A model generated the notes under the pieces. That model was not told the DNA's origin. It did not search any database and saw only the letters and a list, made by a program, of their open reading frames with translations. The translations under genes were made by a program, and so were the position numbers. Source: Paludibacteraceae bacterium (GTDB lineage: Bacteria; Bacteroidota; Bacteroidia; Bacteroidales; Paludibacteraceae). From it: DNA of 64,000 bases. Below, piece by piece: positions 8,870-17,257 of the stretch. The stretch lies in contig JAEEMG010000043.1 of the NCBI GenBank assembly GCA_016283095.1, forward strand, positions 30,345-94,344, given 5' to 3'. Within the stretch, counting starts at the first letter, position 1. Every line of letters begins with the position of its first letter.

Positions 8870-9538
8870 ATGATGCTATTGAAATTTATTGTATCTATAG
8901 TCATACTGATTGTTTTTCTGCACAAACTTAGAAAGAGCGAGGCAGAAATCAAGAAAGCCAACACAAAAAACAAAGAGAGCGACAAATCCGATGTCAGGAA
9001 TGATGCCTCAGCCAGAAGGTCGTATGACGAGCTTCTGTACAGTCCCGTATTCTTCATAGAGAGACAAAGGAAATATGCCTATGTGGACGGAGTCTGTCAT
9101 TTCCTGGACTATGATGATAAAAAGGACGTTTACAGCATTGTTATCAATGGCAGGAAAAAAACTATTAACAAGAACCAGATACAGTCTGCCTTTAACGTCG
9201 ACCAGTTCATTATCGGCTACAAGGGTGTGAAACTTGTATGCTATTATGGAACTCTGTATGCCATCGAATATACTTATGAGGCAAACCGTGATGCCGCATA
9301 TGCTTTCGAAGGTATTGTCGATTACAGAATTGCCTATGCACGAGGAGATTGGTATTTCTGCAAAAATGTGAGTGATTTGTACATGCGGGATGTCACAAGC
9401 ATTGAGGAAGTCAGGGTGCCTGTAAACGACCTGCCTTTTAACACCGCAAGGTCTGCATTGCTCTTGTCAGGGAGGAATAATTGGAGTTCCGATGTTTATC
9501 AGTTCCTGCTTATCCTGGCAGGGAACAAAAACACATAG
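8870..9538 (+). CDS. Hypothetical membrane-anchored protein
   Basis: Starting at the ATG at 8870 the protein opens with a hydrophobic segment (MMLLKFIVSIVILIVFLHKL, about 3-18), then a charged linker and a soluble domain of ~180 residues rich in Tyr and Asp (YAYVDGVCHFLDYDDKK, YGTLYAIEYTYEANRDAAYAFEG). No family is recognised. GC content rises within the gene relative to the AT-rich gap before it. The 32-residue extension from 8774 covers a UUCG hairpin and is not used. Confidence 0.6.
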   Translation: MMLLKFIVSIVILIVFLHKLRKSEAEIKKANTKNKESDKSDVRNDASARRSYDELLYSPVFFIERQRKYAYVDGVCHFLDYDDKKDVYSIVINGRKKTINKNQIQSAFNVDQFIIGYKGVKLVCYYGTLYAIEYTYEANRDAAYAFEGIVDYRIAYARGDWYFCKNVSDLYMRDVTSIEEVRVPVNDLPFNTARSALLLSGRNNWSSDVYQFLLILAGNKNT

Positions 9539-9669
9539 CATGGCGGCCTGTGGTAGAGAAAAGCTGTAAATTTTTGTGTTTTTCCTTTCAAATTATAACG
9601 ACACACGCCTAATCATTTAAGCTCTGTCCTAATTGTTGAAACAAAGTAATTAATAATTAAACCTAATGT

Positions 9670-9951
9670 ATGACCCTATTTGATCTGAATCGCTTTATCG
9701 AAGCTCAAGAAAAATACAACAGCTATGAGAAAGCACTTGAAGAAGTAAGAAACGGTAACAAAGAAGGGCATTGGATATGGTATATATTTCCATATATGAG
9801 AGGTCTCAGACGTAGCTATAATCCGCTCACCCCTTGGCTCGCGGAAGAGAGTGAGTTAGGGCCAACATCTATCAAACATGAGCCCATAACTATCATCTCC
9901 TCAACATCTAAGTCTATTGAAAATTTGTCCGTTTTTTTAAGTATTCCCTAA
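9670..9951 (+). pseudogene. DUF1810 gene fragment (truncated)
   Basis: The first ~48 residues (FIEAQEKYNSYEKALEEVRNG, then HWIWYIFPYMRGL) match the start of DUF1810 proteins, which normally run ~140 residues. After about position 9812 the sequence loses any resemblance and the frame runs on into the 3' end of the convergent ATPase gene before stopping at 9951. Most of the domain is therefore missing; this is a remnant, possibly cut when the ATPase locus arrived. Confidence 0.65.
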
Positions 9952-11224
9952 AGGCAAATAACGGGATGTTTTCCAACCATGTTTGGTTCTCATAATTTTT
10001 CATGCTTAACCGGATTCCCTTCAGAGTAGGATTGTTTTCAATAAATAATTTCATCGATTTTGCTCTAACATTCTCCTCTGCCTTTACTTCCAATGGATAA
10101 ACATTATCGTAAAGTTGAATGACAAAATCCAACTCTATACGTGATCGTTCCACTGTATGATAGTATACAGGGATTCCTATTGTTGTTAATTGTGATTCTA
10201 CAAACACTTCTGTAAATGCACCTTTATATTCTTTGAATATGTTGTCGCCTATCATAATCTGACTGGCAGGTACATCTGCCATCGCTCCCATCAATCCAAC
10301 GTCAAGGATAAATAGTTTGAATGCTTCACGATCCTCGTAGAATTTTAATGGCATTCTGACTTCATTGACACGACAGACTTTATATATAATACCAGCATCA
10401 GTCAGCCACTGAATTGCGACTTCAAATTCCGATGCTCTCCCACCCGGCTTTAAAGCATTAAATATGAATTTCTTGTTTTCTTTTGTTAATTGCGACACTA
10501 TATTCTGCCAAACCATTCGAATTCGTGGAACGACACGAGCAGGTGCATGCTTACTGAAGTCTCTGTCGTAATCATTTAATATTTCTTTTTGTTTGGAACG
10601 TACAACATTCAGTCCTTTCCCCTCGACATATGCTTTTACCGCAGCTGGCATTCCTCCTACATAGTAATATTGGCGTAACTGGTCTATATATTCGTCACTG
10701 AGAGCGTTTAGTATGTCCCAATTACTTTCTGCAATTAACTCTTGCATCTTGTCTTTATTGTTTGCAAGGAGAAATTCTCCAAATGTCATAGGATAGAGAT
10801 ACATTTCATCTACTTTGCCCACAGGATATGATATGCCTTCATGCAATGCAATTCCTAAAAGGCTTCCTGATGCGACGATATGGTGTTCTGGAGCATCCTC
10901 AGCAAATACTTTAAGTCTTGTCAGTGCAACAGGACATTCTTGTATTTCATCAAGGATTATAAGTGTCTCTTTGGGAACAATATCCACTCCTGTTAGAGCT
11001 GACAAACCTCTCAATAGTTTTTCAGCTGTTTTTTCAGACTCTATAAGTTTAATGGCTGCATCGTTTCGGTCAAAACTGATAAAGGCTGTTCTTTTGTATT
11101 TACGACTGCCTAATTCATTCAATAGCCATGTCTTCCCCACTTGTCTAGCTCCAAATAGGACAAGTGGTCTTCTATCATTTGAGTCACTCCATTTTTCAAG
11201 ATCAGAATATAAATATCTTTCCAT
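9914..11224 (-). CDS. DUF4143-type AAA ATPase
   Basis: 436 residues with a Walker A (LFGARQVGKTWLL, about 24-32), a Walker B (LIILDEIQEC) and the C-terminal DUF4143 region, with ELDFVIQL then YPLEVKAEEN, a PD-(D/E)xK-nuclease-like pattern. Such orphan ATPases are abundant and variable in gut Bacteroidales; their substrate is unknown. The gene is alone, convergent with a truncated DUF1810 gene, AT-rich, and preceded by three direct repeats that may be operators. Likely horizontally acquired. Confidence 0.88.
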   Translation of the reverse strand: MERYLYSDLEKWSDSNDRRPLVLFGARQVGKTWLLNELGSRKYKRTAFISFDRNDAAIKLIESEKTAEKLLRGLSALTGVDIVPKETLIILDEIQECPVALTRLKVFAEDAPEHHIVASGSLLGIALHEGISYPVGKVDEMYLYPMTFGEFLLANNKDKMQELIAESNWDILNALSDEYIDQLRQYYYVGGMPAAVKAYVEGKGLNVVRSKQKEILNDYDRDFSKHAPARVVPRIRMVWQNIVSQLTKENKKFIFNALKPGGRASEFEVAIQWLTDAGIIYKVCRVNEVRMPLKFYEDREAFKLFILDVGLMGAMADVPASQIMIGDNIFKEYKGAFTEVFVESQLTTIGIPVYYHTVERSRIELDFVIQLYDNVYPLEVKAEENVRAKSMKLFIENNPTLKGIRLSMKNYENQTWLENIPLFAFREYLKKRTNFQ

Positions 11225-11254
11225 TATCTAATAATCAATTATTTACTATCAATA

Positions 11255-11340
11255 TTTACATTTTTTCAACGTTAAAACGATAGCAAATTTACATTTTTTC
11301 AACGTTTAAACAACGGTAATCTTACATTTTTTCAACGTTT
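11255..11340 (-). promoter_or_regulatory. Three 19-bp direct repeats upstream of the ATPase gene
   Basis: TTTACATTTTTTCAACGTT occurs at 11255-11273 and 11288-11306, and with one change at 11321-11339, so starts are 33 bases apart, about three helix turns. Read on the minus strand each is AACGTTGAAAAAATGTAAA; the middle copy continues into TAAATTTG, a -7 box match, with TTG of the repeat near the -33 position. The spacing suggests a cooperative binding site over the ATPase promoter. Confidence 0.6.
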
Positions 11341-11534
11341 AAGCGGACAACATGCAACAACATTTATAAATTAGATTTGGACATACGACATTATTTGTGC
11401 AATTTTGTCGTGTATTTGCGACATTTGAATTATTAACTTTATTGCTTGTCTTACAGACTGGCAAGGGCGTAGGAAGCAAGGACATTCCGTCTTTTGCAAT
11501 CCTAATCAACCCACTATACTTTAATATATATACT

Positions 11535-12062
11535 ATGGCAATTATAAAATCAGTCAGAGGCTACACACCGAAAATTGGAGAGAATGTTTTTTTGGCAGAC
11601 AACGCTGCTGTGATAGGCAACGTGGAGATCGGAGACAACAGCAGCATCTGGTTTGGAGCTGTGCTTCGTGGAGATGTCAACTCCATCAAGATCGGCAAGA
11701 ACGTCAATATACAAGACGGTGCTGTGCTTCATACTCTTTACGACAAATCACCCAAGCCTTCCACAATCGAGATCGGCGACAACGTGTCGGTGGGCCACAA
11801 CGCCACTATCCACGGAGCCAAGATTGAAAACAACGTGTTGATTGGTATGGGTTCCATCGTGTTGGATAACGTGGTGGTGGGAGAAGGTTCGATCATCGCC
11901 GCAGGAGCCGTAGTGACAAGCGGTACGATTGTTGAGCCTGGCAGCCTGATGGCAGGTGTGCCAGCTAAAAAAATCAAGGAGGTGTCGCCAGAGCAGTCGA
12001 AGGATATGATCCAAAGAATCTCCGACAACTATCACTTGTACGCTAGCTGGTACGAAGAATAA
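11535..12062 (+). CDS. Gamma-class carbonic anhydrase-like hexapeptide protein
   Basis: The ATG at 11535 gives 175 residues of left-handed beta-helix repeats (VIGNVEIGDNSSIWFG, VSVGHNATIHGAKIENNVLIGMGS) with the three metal-binding histidine positions of the family (VLHTLY, VGHNATIHG). It ends with the usual C-terminal helix (RISDNYHLYASWYEE). A longer frame from 11397 would add 46 residues unlike the family and is rejected. Likely a zinc hydrolase such as carbonic anhydrase; the substrate cannot be told from sequence alone. Confidence 0.88.
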   Translation: MAIIKSVRGYTPKIGENVFLADNAAVIGNVEIGDNSSIWFGAVLRGDVNSIKIGKNVNIQDGAVLHTLYDKSPKPSTIEIGDNVSVGHNATIHGAKIENNVLIGMGSIVLDNVVVGEGSIIAAGAVVTSGTIVEPGSLMAGVPAKKIKEVSPEQSKDMIQRISDNYHLYASWYEE

Positions 12063-12067
12063 ATTAA

Positions 12068-12151
12068 AAATGCTAAATGCTAAATGCTAAATGCTAAATG
12101 CTAAATGCTAAATGCTAAATGCTAAATGCTAAATGCTAAATGCTAAATGCT
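12068..12151. repeat. Heptanucleotide tandem repeat, 12 copies of AAATGCT
   Basis: Twelve uninterrupted AAATGCT units follow the carbonic anhydrase stop by 5 bases and are followed by an AAAAAT-type run. All copies are identical, so the tract probably varies in number by slippage. It lies between convergently unaffected genes, about 90 bases upstream of the promoter of the toxin-antitoxin pair. Confidence 0.95.
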
Positions 12152-12242
12152 AAATAAAAATAAAAATAAAAATAAATCCAAAGTCAGTTTTGATTTTGGA
12201 TTTTCTTTTTTGCAGACATTTTATTTTGAGAATCCGTTATTA

Positions 12243-12274
12243 TTTGTGATTTAGATTTTCTAATTGTATTTTTG
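12243..12274 (+). promoter_or_regulatory. Promoter of the first PIN toxin-antitoxin pair
   Basis: TTTG at 12243-12246, 20 bases, then TATTTTTG at 12267-12274: a full match to the Bacteroidetes vegetative promoter. The start codon at 12286 lies 11 bases after the -7 box, so the transcript would have almost no leader. Confidence 0.7.
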
Positions 12275-12285
12275 TCGAAAATACT

Positions 12286-12510
12286 ATGGCTATGCAAACA
12301 ACAACTTTAAATAACGCACAATTAGAAATTCTTGACATGATGTCTTTTGTCAAGTCTCAAGAGGCACTTGCTGATTTGAAACAAGCCATTTCCAATTATT
12401 TCGCTTCTGAATTGGAAAAAGAGATGAATCGAATGTGGGAAACAGGAGAAATGACAGAGGAAAAAGTGGAAAATTTTAGAACTATTCACGAGCGTACTCC
12501 ATATAAATAA
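12286..12510 (+). CDS. Antitoxin-like protein of PIN toxin pair
   Basis: A 74-residue helical, acidic protein (LEILDMMSFVKSQEALADLKQ, ELEKEMNRMWETGEMTEEKVE) ending three bases before a PIN-domain gene. Size, order and spacing are those of an antitoxin; it would bind and block the nuclease and probably repress the shared promoter. No known DNA-binding fold is obvious from sequence. Confidence 0.75.
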   Translation: MAMQTTTLNNAQLEILDMMSFVKSQEALADLKQAISNYFASELEKEMNRMWETGEMTEEKVENFRTIHERTPYK

Positions 12511-12513
12511 TAA

Positions 12514-12921
12514 ATGGACAGAATCGTACTAGATACTAATTGCCTTATAATGGCAATTTCAGCAAGAACTAAATACAACCAAATTTGGAAATCCTTTCTC
12601 TCTGGTGATTTTATTCTGTGCTTAAGCAACGAGATTTTAGAAGAGTATGAAGAAGTTATTGCGAGAAATGTCAATCCTAAGATTGCAGGAATAGTAATCT
12701 ATACAATCCTGACTCGCAATAATGTTGAAAGGCTTGACCCTCACTTCCATTTTCATCTAATTCAACAAGACGAAGACGACAATAAATTTGTCGATTGTGC
12801 TATCGTATCAAACGCAAAATGTATTGTATCTGAAGATCGACATTTTGAAATCTTAAAGACTATTGATTTCCCTAAAGTTGATATTTTAGGAATTGACGAA
12901 TTTGTAAATACATTGCTCTGA
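12514..12921 (+). CDS. PIN-domain toxin nuclease (COG1569 type)
   Basis: 135 residues with the acidic PIN residues in order: LDTN at 5-8, EILEEYEEV in the middle, and DNKFVDCAIVSNAKCIVSEDRHF near the C-terminus. PIN toxins are Mg-dependent ribonucleases that cleave tRNA or other RNA. It follows its antitoxin gene by three bases and shares its promoter. The target RNA cannot be inferred. Confidence 0.85.
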   Translation: MDRIVLDTNCLIMAISARTKYNQIWKSFLSGDFILCLSNEILEEYEEVIARNVNPKIAGIVIYTILTRNNVERLDPHFHFHLIQQDEDDNKFVDCAIVSNAKCIVSEDRHFEILKTIDFPKVDILGIDEFVNTLL

Positions 12922-12936
12922 ATAAGTTTTTCTATA

Positions 12937-12968
12937 CTTGCTCTCCATTTTCTTTTTCCCTACTTTTG
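12937..12968 (+). promoter_or_regulatory. Promoter of the SAM methyltransferase gene
   Basis: CTTG at 12937-12940, 20 bases, TACTTTTG at 12961-12968. The -7 box is a full consensus match, and the ATG at 12986 follows 18 bases later, which supports that start over an upstream in-frame ATG at 12938 that lies within the promoter. Confidence 0.65.
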
Positions 12969-12985
12969 CACCAAAATTCAGAACA

Positions 12986-13774
12986 ATGCAGAGAGACAAA
13001 CTTTTAACCAAGTATTATAATAAGCATAAGGAAGATTTACGTCTGACTCGCCGACATGGAATGGTGGAATTCCGTGTGTCGATGCACTATATCAAACAAT
13101 TTCTGCCCGATAATTGCAACGGTCTGAAACTTCTTGATTTAGGTGCTGCGACGGGAAGATATTCCTTCGCTCTTGCTGAACTTGGCTGCGACGTGACTGC
13201 TGTGGAGCTGGTGAAACATAACCTCGATATCTTGAAATCAAAAGGCGACACAGTGAAAGCATTCCAAGGTAACGCTAAAGATTTGTCGTTCCTGCCTGAC
13301 AACAGTTTTGATATCACTATCAATTTCGGTCCTCTTTATCATCTGATTGGCGACGAGGAAAAACTCATCGCTATGAATGAGGCTAAACGTGTCACTAAGG
13401 ATGGTGGACTTATCTTCAACGCATACGTGATGAACGACTACTGCATCCTGACCTATTGTTTTGAAGAAGACAGAATCTGTAATCTGATGGAAAAAGGGTT
13501 CATCGACGACTCTTTCCACGTTCGCTCGGATAACGAAGAACTCTACGACTATATGCGTGTGGATGATATCGACAGACTTAACAAACTAACAGGTCTTGAG
13601 AGAGTGAAGATTTTTTCACCTGATGGTCCATCAGACTATATGCGCCCCGTCATCAACAAGATGAGCGAGGAGTCTTTTGAAAAATTCGTCGACTTCCAAA
13701 TGAAGAATGCCGAACGTCCCGATCTTATCGGAGCTGGCAGCCACACCGTCGACATAGTACGTGTACACAAATAA
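12986..13774 (+). CDS. Class I SAM-dependent methyltransferase
   Basis: 262 residues with a glycine-rich SAM loop (KLLDLGAATGRYSFALAELG), an acidic VTAVELVKHN strand and a FDITINFGPLYHL motif IV region. It resembles small-molecule methyltransferases found near cell-metabolism genes; no substrate can be assigned. It has its own promoter and the next lipoprotein gene starts 8 bases after its stop, so the two are probably cotranscribed. Confidence 0.85.
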   Translation: MQRDKLLTKYYNKHKEDLRLTRRHGMVEFRVSMHYIKQFLPDNCNGLKLLDLGAATGRYSFALAELGCDVTAVELVKHNLDILKSKGDTVKAFQGNAKDLSFLPDNSFDITINFGPLYHLIGDEEKLIAMNEAKRVTKDGGLIFNAYVMNDYCILTYCFEEDRICNLMEKGFIDDSFHVRSDNEELYDYMRVDDIDRLNKLTGLERVKIFSPDGPSDYMRPVINKMSEESFEKFVDFQMKNAERPDLIGAGSHTVDIVRVHK

Positions 13775-13782
13775 TACTGATT

Positions 13783-14232
13783 ATGAACCGTTTCGCTTAC
13801 ATAGTATTTTCTGCCGTTTTCTTTATGAGCATCTCTTCATGCCGTGAAGAAGAGGAGAATCCGATTCCAAATCGTACTGTAAACGTCAACACATCATACT
13901 CGGATTATATGCAACTGCGAAACGCAGGCTCCCATATCGAATATAAATATGGCAACTTCTATGCTGCCGGCACACTGCTTGGATACGGCGGCATACTTAT
14001 TTTCCGAGACTACGACAACAAATTACATGCTGCCGACCTGGCATGTCCTGTGGAAGCTGATGAAAATGTGACTGTGGAAGTGAATATGCCATACGCAATC
14101 TGCCCTCAATGCAACACCAAATATGATCTGACTTTCGGATTCTGCACCCCGGTAAGTGGTCCGGGAAATTTCGCATTGAAAATTTATCAAAGTGTTTTTG
14201 AGGCAGGAGACTATATTCAGGTGAGAAACTAA
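13783..14232 (+). CDS. Small lipoprotein with a Rieske-like cysteine pattern
   Basis: 149 residues: signal MNRFAYIVFSAVFFMSISSC with a lipobox cysteine at 20, then a beta-rich domain. The C-terminal half, ACPVEADE then CPQCNTKYDLTFGFCTPVSGPG, follows the order of a Rieske 2Fe-2S domain (C-x-H ... C-x-x-H, then G-P), but both histidines are absent: Val takes the first place and Cys the second. It therefore either binds a different metal or has lost the cluster. It converges on the gph gene with a 4-base overlap of stops. Confidence 0.65.
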   Translation: MNRFAYIVFSAVFFMSISSCREEEENPIPNRTVNVNTSYSDYMQLRNAGSHIEYKYGNFYAAGTLLGYGGILIFRDYDNKLHAADLACPVEADENVTVEVNMPYAICPQCNTKYDLTFGFCTPVSGPGNFALKIYQSVFEAGDYIQVRN

Positions 14233-14897
14233 CCCTCCTTTATCACCTCCAACATCTCAGACGGAGAGTCAATCATCCGCGTCGCTCCAAACTGGCTTAA
14301 AAATTCTGCGGTCTTGAATCCCCACGTCACAGACAAACAATCTATTCCAGCATTACGCGCAGTCAGAATGTCGACGTCGGAATCCCCGACATACAGACAT
14401 TGTTCAGGCTCCGACCCCAACTGGGTAATCGCTTCAAATACCATTGCAGGTGATGGTTTACGTGGAATGCCACTCTTTTCATTTTCCCCAAGAGCAACAT
14501 CAATATACTCCGCGAAATGTTCTGAATTAAGTTTCTTTACCTCTATATCTGGTTTATTGGAAACAATAGCCATCCTGCATCCCATGCCTTTGAGTGAAGA
14601 CAATAAAGAAAGAATGCCATCGTATGGTTTGGAATGATCTTTGCAATGAGTTGTGTAATGCTGAAGAAAACAAGTGATCATTTTTTCTATCATATCCTCC
14701 GACGTATTTTCCGGCACAGCCATCTCGATTAGTTTTCGCACTCCATTACCCAGAAACTGACGAACTTCATCGATAGTACGCGTAGGCAAACCCATTTGCG
14801 AAAGGGCATGATTAGTACTGATTGTCAGATCGTCTAACGTGTTCATCAACGTACCGTCGAGATCAAAAATTATAGTCGTATATTTCAACATAGTCAT
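14229..14897 (-). CDS. gph: HAD-family phosphatase (phosphoglycolate phosphatase-like)
   Basis: HAD subfamily IA with FDLDGTL near the start (nucleophile Asp), SNK in motif II, and a YVGDSDVDILTARNAG motif IV. It would hydrolyse small phosphates such as 2-phosphoglycolate. Starts at 14903 (TTG, overlapping the dprA stop), 14897 or 14891 (ATG) are all possible; 14897 is used. Last gene of the minus-strand cell-shape operon. Confidence 0.8.
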   Translation of the reverse strand: MTMLKYTTIIFDLDGTLMNTLDDLTISTNHALSQMGLPTRTIDEVRQFLGNGVRKLIEMAVPENTSEDMIEKMITCFLQHYTTHCKDHSKPYDGILSLLSSLKGMGCRMAIVSNKPDIEVKKLNSEHFAEYIDVALGENEKSGIPRKPSPAMVFEAITQLGSEPEQCLYVGDSDVDILTARNAGIDCLSVTWGFKTAEFLSQFGATRMIDSPSEMLEVIKEG

Positions 14898-14899
14898 TA

Positions 14900-15781
14900 T
14901 CAAAAATCAAAAAGATTCTTCGGCATAAAACATCTTTCAAGAAATCCGTCGACGGAATGCTTCGCGTCTCCTGCATCAATCACTCCTGCATCTCCACGCT
15001 TTTTCTCCACCATACGGTTGAGAGCAAACATCGGATCATCAGCATCTGCCGCAACATCATAAATGGCAACGCAGTCGATATTGTTTTCTATCGCATAATT
15101 CACCGCAAAACGTGATCCTCCATCTTCCCTGCTCGCCACCAATACCACACCATCCGACAACATAGCCTGCAGATGGTCGCGGCGGACATAACGTGGAGTA
15201 AGCTCCGTCTTTCCAGCCACGGTATAGTATTCGCTCAACAGCAATCCCCCACTCCGCACAATCTCCTCAGCCAAAGCAATTTTTGAATCGGGAATCACTC
15301 TCCACACTGGCGACGGGAGAATGGCAATAGTCTTCCCTCCCTTCTCCACACATCTGCTATGCGCTATCGAGTCACAACCGTTTGCCAGACCTGACACTAT
15401 CGTCATCTGTCTCTCCACAAGCGCATCCACAACCCTCTCCTCACGCATCTTAATTTCATGCGTGGTATTACGGGTGCCGATCACAGCAATTCTCTTGGTG
15501 TTTAACAATGAAATGTCTCCGCGGTAGAAAAAACAAAGCGGATAATCCCCAGCAGAAACCCGAGCACGGATCTTGGGGAAAGATGAATCGTGGAAGGAAA
15601 TTATTCCGTCGAACCCTGACTGATTGGATTCCAGAATCTGCTCGATCTCATCACGTCGATCCAACAGATCGTCCGGCAGGACACTGCCCTTCTTGCAATT
15701 GGCATACACCCACGCCCTACCCTTGCCTTTTGACGAAAGATACGCGAGGATGTTCAACGCATCAACTGAAATTGAGCTCAT
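14900..15781 (-). CDS. dprA: DprA/Smf-type DNA processing protein
   Basis: 293 residues with the Rossmann-like DprA core: RIAVIGTRNTT, TIVSGLANGCDSIAHSRC, GGKTIAILPS and GGLLLSEY. DprA loads RecA on incoming single-stranded DNA in natural transformation; related copies exist in non-competent bacteria. It lacks the usual C-terminal winged helix, ending soon after the core, and the N-terminal helical domain is short. The start codon overlaps the rodA stop (TAATG). Confidence 0.82.
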   Translation of the reverse strand: MSSISVDALNILAYLSSKGKGRAWVYANCKKGSVLPDDLLDRRDEIEQILESNQSGFDGIISFHDSSFPKIRARVSAGDYPLCFFYRGDISLLNTKRIAVIGTRNTTHEIKMREERVVDALVERQMTIVSGLANGCDSIAHSRCVEKGGKTIAILPSPVWRVIPDSKIALAEEIVRSGGLLLSEYYTVAGKTELTPRYVRRDHLQAMLSDGVVLVASREDGGSRFAVNYAIENNIDCVAIYDVAADADDPMFALNRMVEKKRGDAGVIDAGDAKHSVDGFLERCFMPKNLFDF

Positions 15782-17253
15782 TATTCCATCATATACTCCT
15801 TACGACTTGCGTCGAGACGAAGGAAGATGAACAACAATATTGTGAAACTCCACAAAGATGAACCTCCGTAACTGAAGAATGGCAACGGAATACCGATCAC
15901 AGGAGTCAAACCAATCACCATTCCAATATTGATGGCGACGTGGAAGAATATGATCGACGCTACACAATATCCATAAATCCTACTGAACACCGATCGCTGT
16001 CTCTCCGCCAAAGAAATCAATCTCAGCATCAAAGCAAGGAAGCAAACGACCACTGCCGTTGTGCCGATAAATCCATGCTCCTCTCCGACGGTGCAGAAAA
16101 TAAAGTCAGTATCCTGCTCTGGCACGTACTTCAACTTCGTCTGTGTTCCCTGCAAGAAACCTTTTCCTGTCAAACGTCCGCTACCGATGGCAATCATAGA
16201 CTGGTTAACATTATATCCCGACTTCTTCAAGTCGTTCTCCATTCCCAACGTCACCTTGATACGTGTCTGCTGATGTGGCTGAAGAATCTTGTTGAAAGCA
16301 TAGTCTGAAATATGTCCAAATCCGATCGAGCCCGCCACAAAAAGAGAAATCAAAAAATATCCCCACTTTCGCTGACGTATAGCCTGACTCAACAGATAAA
16401 TGATCAATACCCCGACTACAATATACGCCAGATATGAAAACTTTATCTTTATATCAAGATATGTATAGACAACAATGCCGACGAAAAACAAAGACACTCC
16501 CAAAATAGAGATAGTCTTTACAAGAGATTTATCCTTATAATAGAAATAGGCCATAGACAAGGCAATCACTATCGCCATTATCATGATCGCGAACATTCCC
16601 AAACTCTCCCCAGGGATCGAATCCACAATCGGAGTGGCTCCAAAACGGATCGACACAACAAAGAAGACCGCCGCACACACTCCCAACAACAATATAATTC
16701 CCGTCATACCCTGACGATACAGCACAAGGAACAAAGCCAGATATGCCAATGCGGAACCCGTCTCATTCTGTGCCACAATAATCAACATCGGCACAAAGAT
16801 GATAAGATACATCGTCACTAATTGTCGGAAGTCTTTCATCGTGAAGCCATAACTGCTCATAAACTTTGCCAGACAGAGACACGTCGCCGTCTTGGCAAAC
16901 TCCGCCGGCTGCAAACTGATGGGTCCCATCACCAACCACGAATGTGAGCCTCGCGTATCCGGGGCGACTATCAGCGTGACTATCAGCAATATTATGAAAA
17001 ATCCATATATCACATAGGCAAGCGTGGTGTAGATTTTCACGTCGAGCATCAGAAGCACCGCCGCAATCACCACAGAACATCCAATCCATACAAGCTGTTT
17101 TCCGAATCTCTGCGAGAAATCCCAGAACTCACTGTCGTCAAAATTGTAGGACGCACCGTAGATGCTTATCCATCCGAATACGACAAGGGCAATATACAGC
17201 CCTATAGTCCAGAGATCTATATTGTTGAGAATATTTTCGTTTCTTCTATCCAT
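15781..17253 (-). CDS. rodA: Peptidoglycan glycosyltransferase RodA (SEDS)
   Basis: 490 residues, about ten membrane segments, with SEDS signatures such as GPISLQPAEFAK near residue 125, EQDTDFIFCTVGEEHGF and the C-terminal PLPFFSYGGSSLW. RodA polymerises glycan strands in the elongasome together with the class B PBP encoded just upstream. It begins four bases after mrdA. Length exceeds the E. coli protein (~370) because of an extended middle, as is common in Bacteroidales. Confidence 0.95.
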   Translation of the reverse strand: MDRRNENILNNIDLWTIGLYIALVVFGWISIYGASYNFDDSEFWDFSQRFGKQLVWIGCSVVIAAVLLMLDVKIYTTLAYVIYGFFIILLIVTLIVAPDTRGSHSWLVMGPISLQPAEFAKTATCLCLAKFMSSYGFTMKDFRQLVTMYLIIFVPMLIIVAQNETGSALAYLALFLVLYRQGMTGIILLLGVCAAVFFVVSIRFGATPIVDSIPGESLGMFAIMIMAIVIALSMAYFYYKDKSLVKTISILGVSLFFVGIVVYTYLDIKIKFSYLAYIVVGVLIIYLLSQAIRQRKWGYFLISLFVAGSIGFGHISDYAFNKILQPHQQTRIKVTLGMENDLKKSGYNVNQSMIAIGSGRLTGKGFLQGTQTKLKYVPEQDTDFIFCTVGEEHGFIGTTAVVVCFLALMLRLISLAERQRSVFSRIYGYCVASIIFFHVAINIGMVIGLTPVIGIPLPFFSYGGSSLWSFTILLFIFLRLDASRKEYMME

Positions 17254-17257
17254 TTCC

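Noticed and set aside
9914..11224. DUF4143 ATPase as part of a known multi-gene defence system
   Set aside because: No partner gene is next to it; such ATPases are common single genes in gut Bacteroidales.
12068..12151. Possible CRISPR array
   Set aside because: A pure 7-base tandem repeat without spacers; no cas gene in the window.
14900..15781. Evidence of natural competence from dprA plus the ComEC-type protein
   Set aside because: dprA is a routine member of this operon and the ComEC-type protein lacks the channel; no pilus or comEC gene is present.
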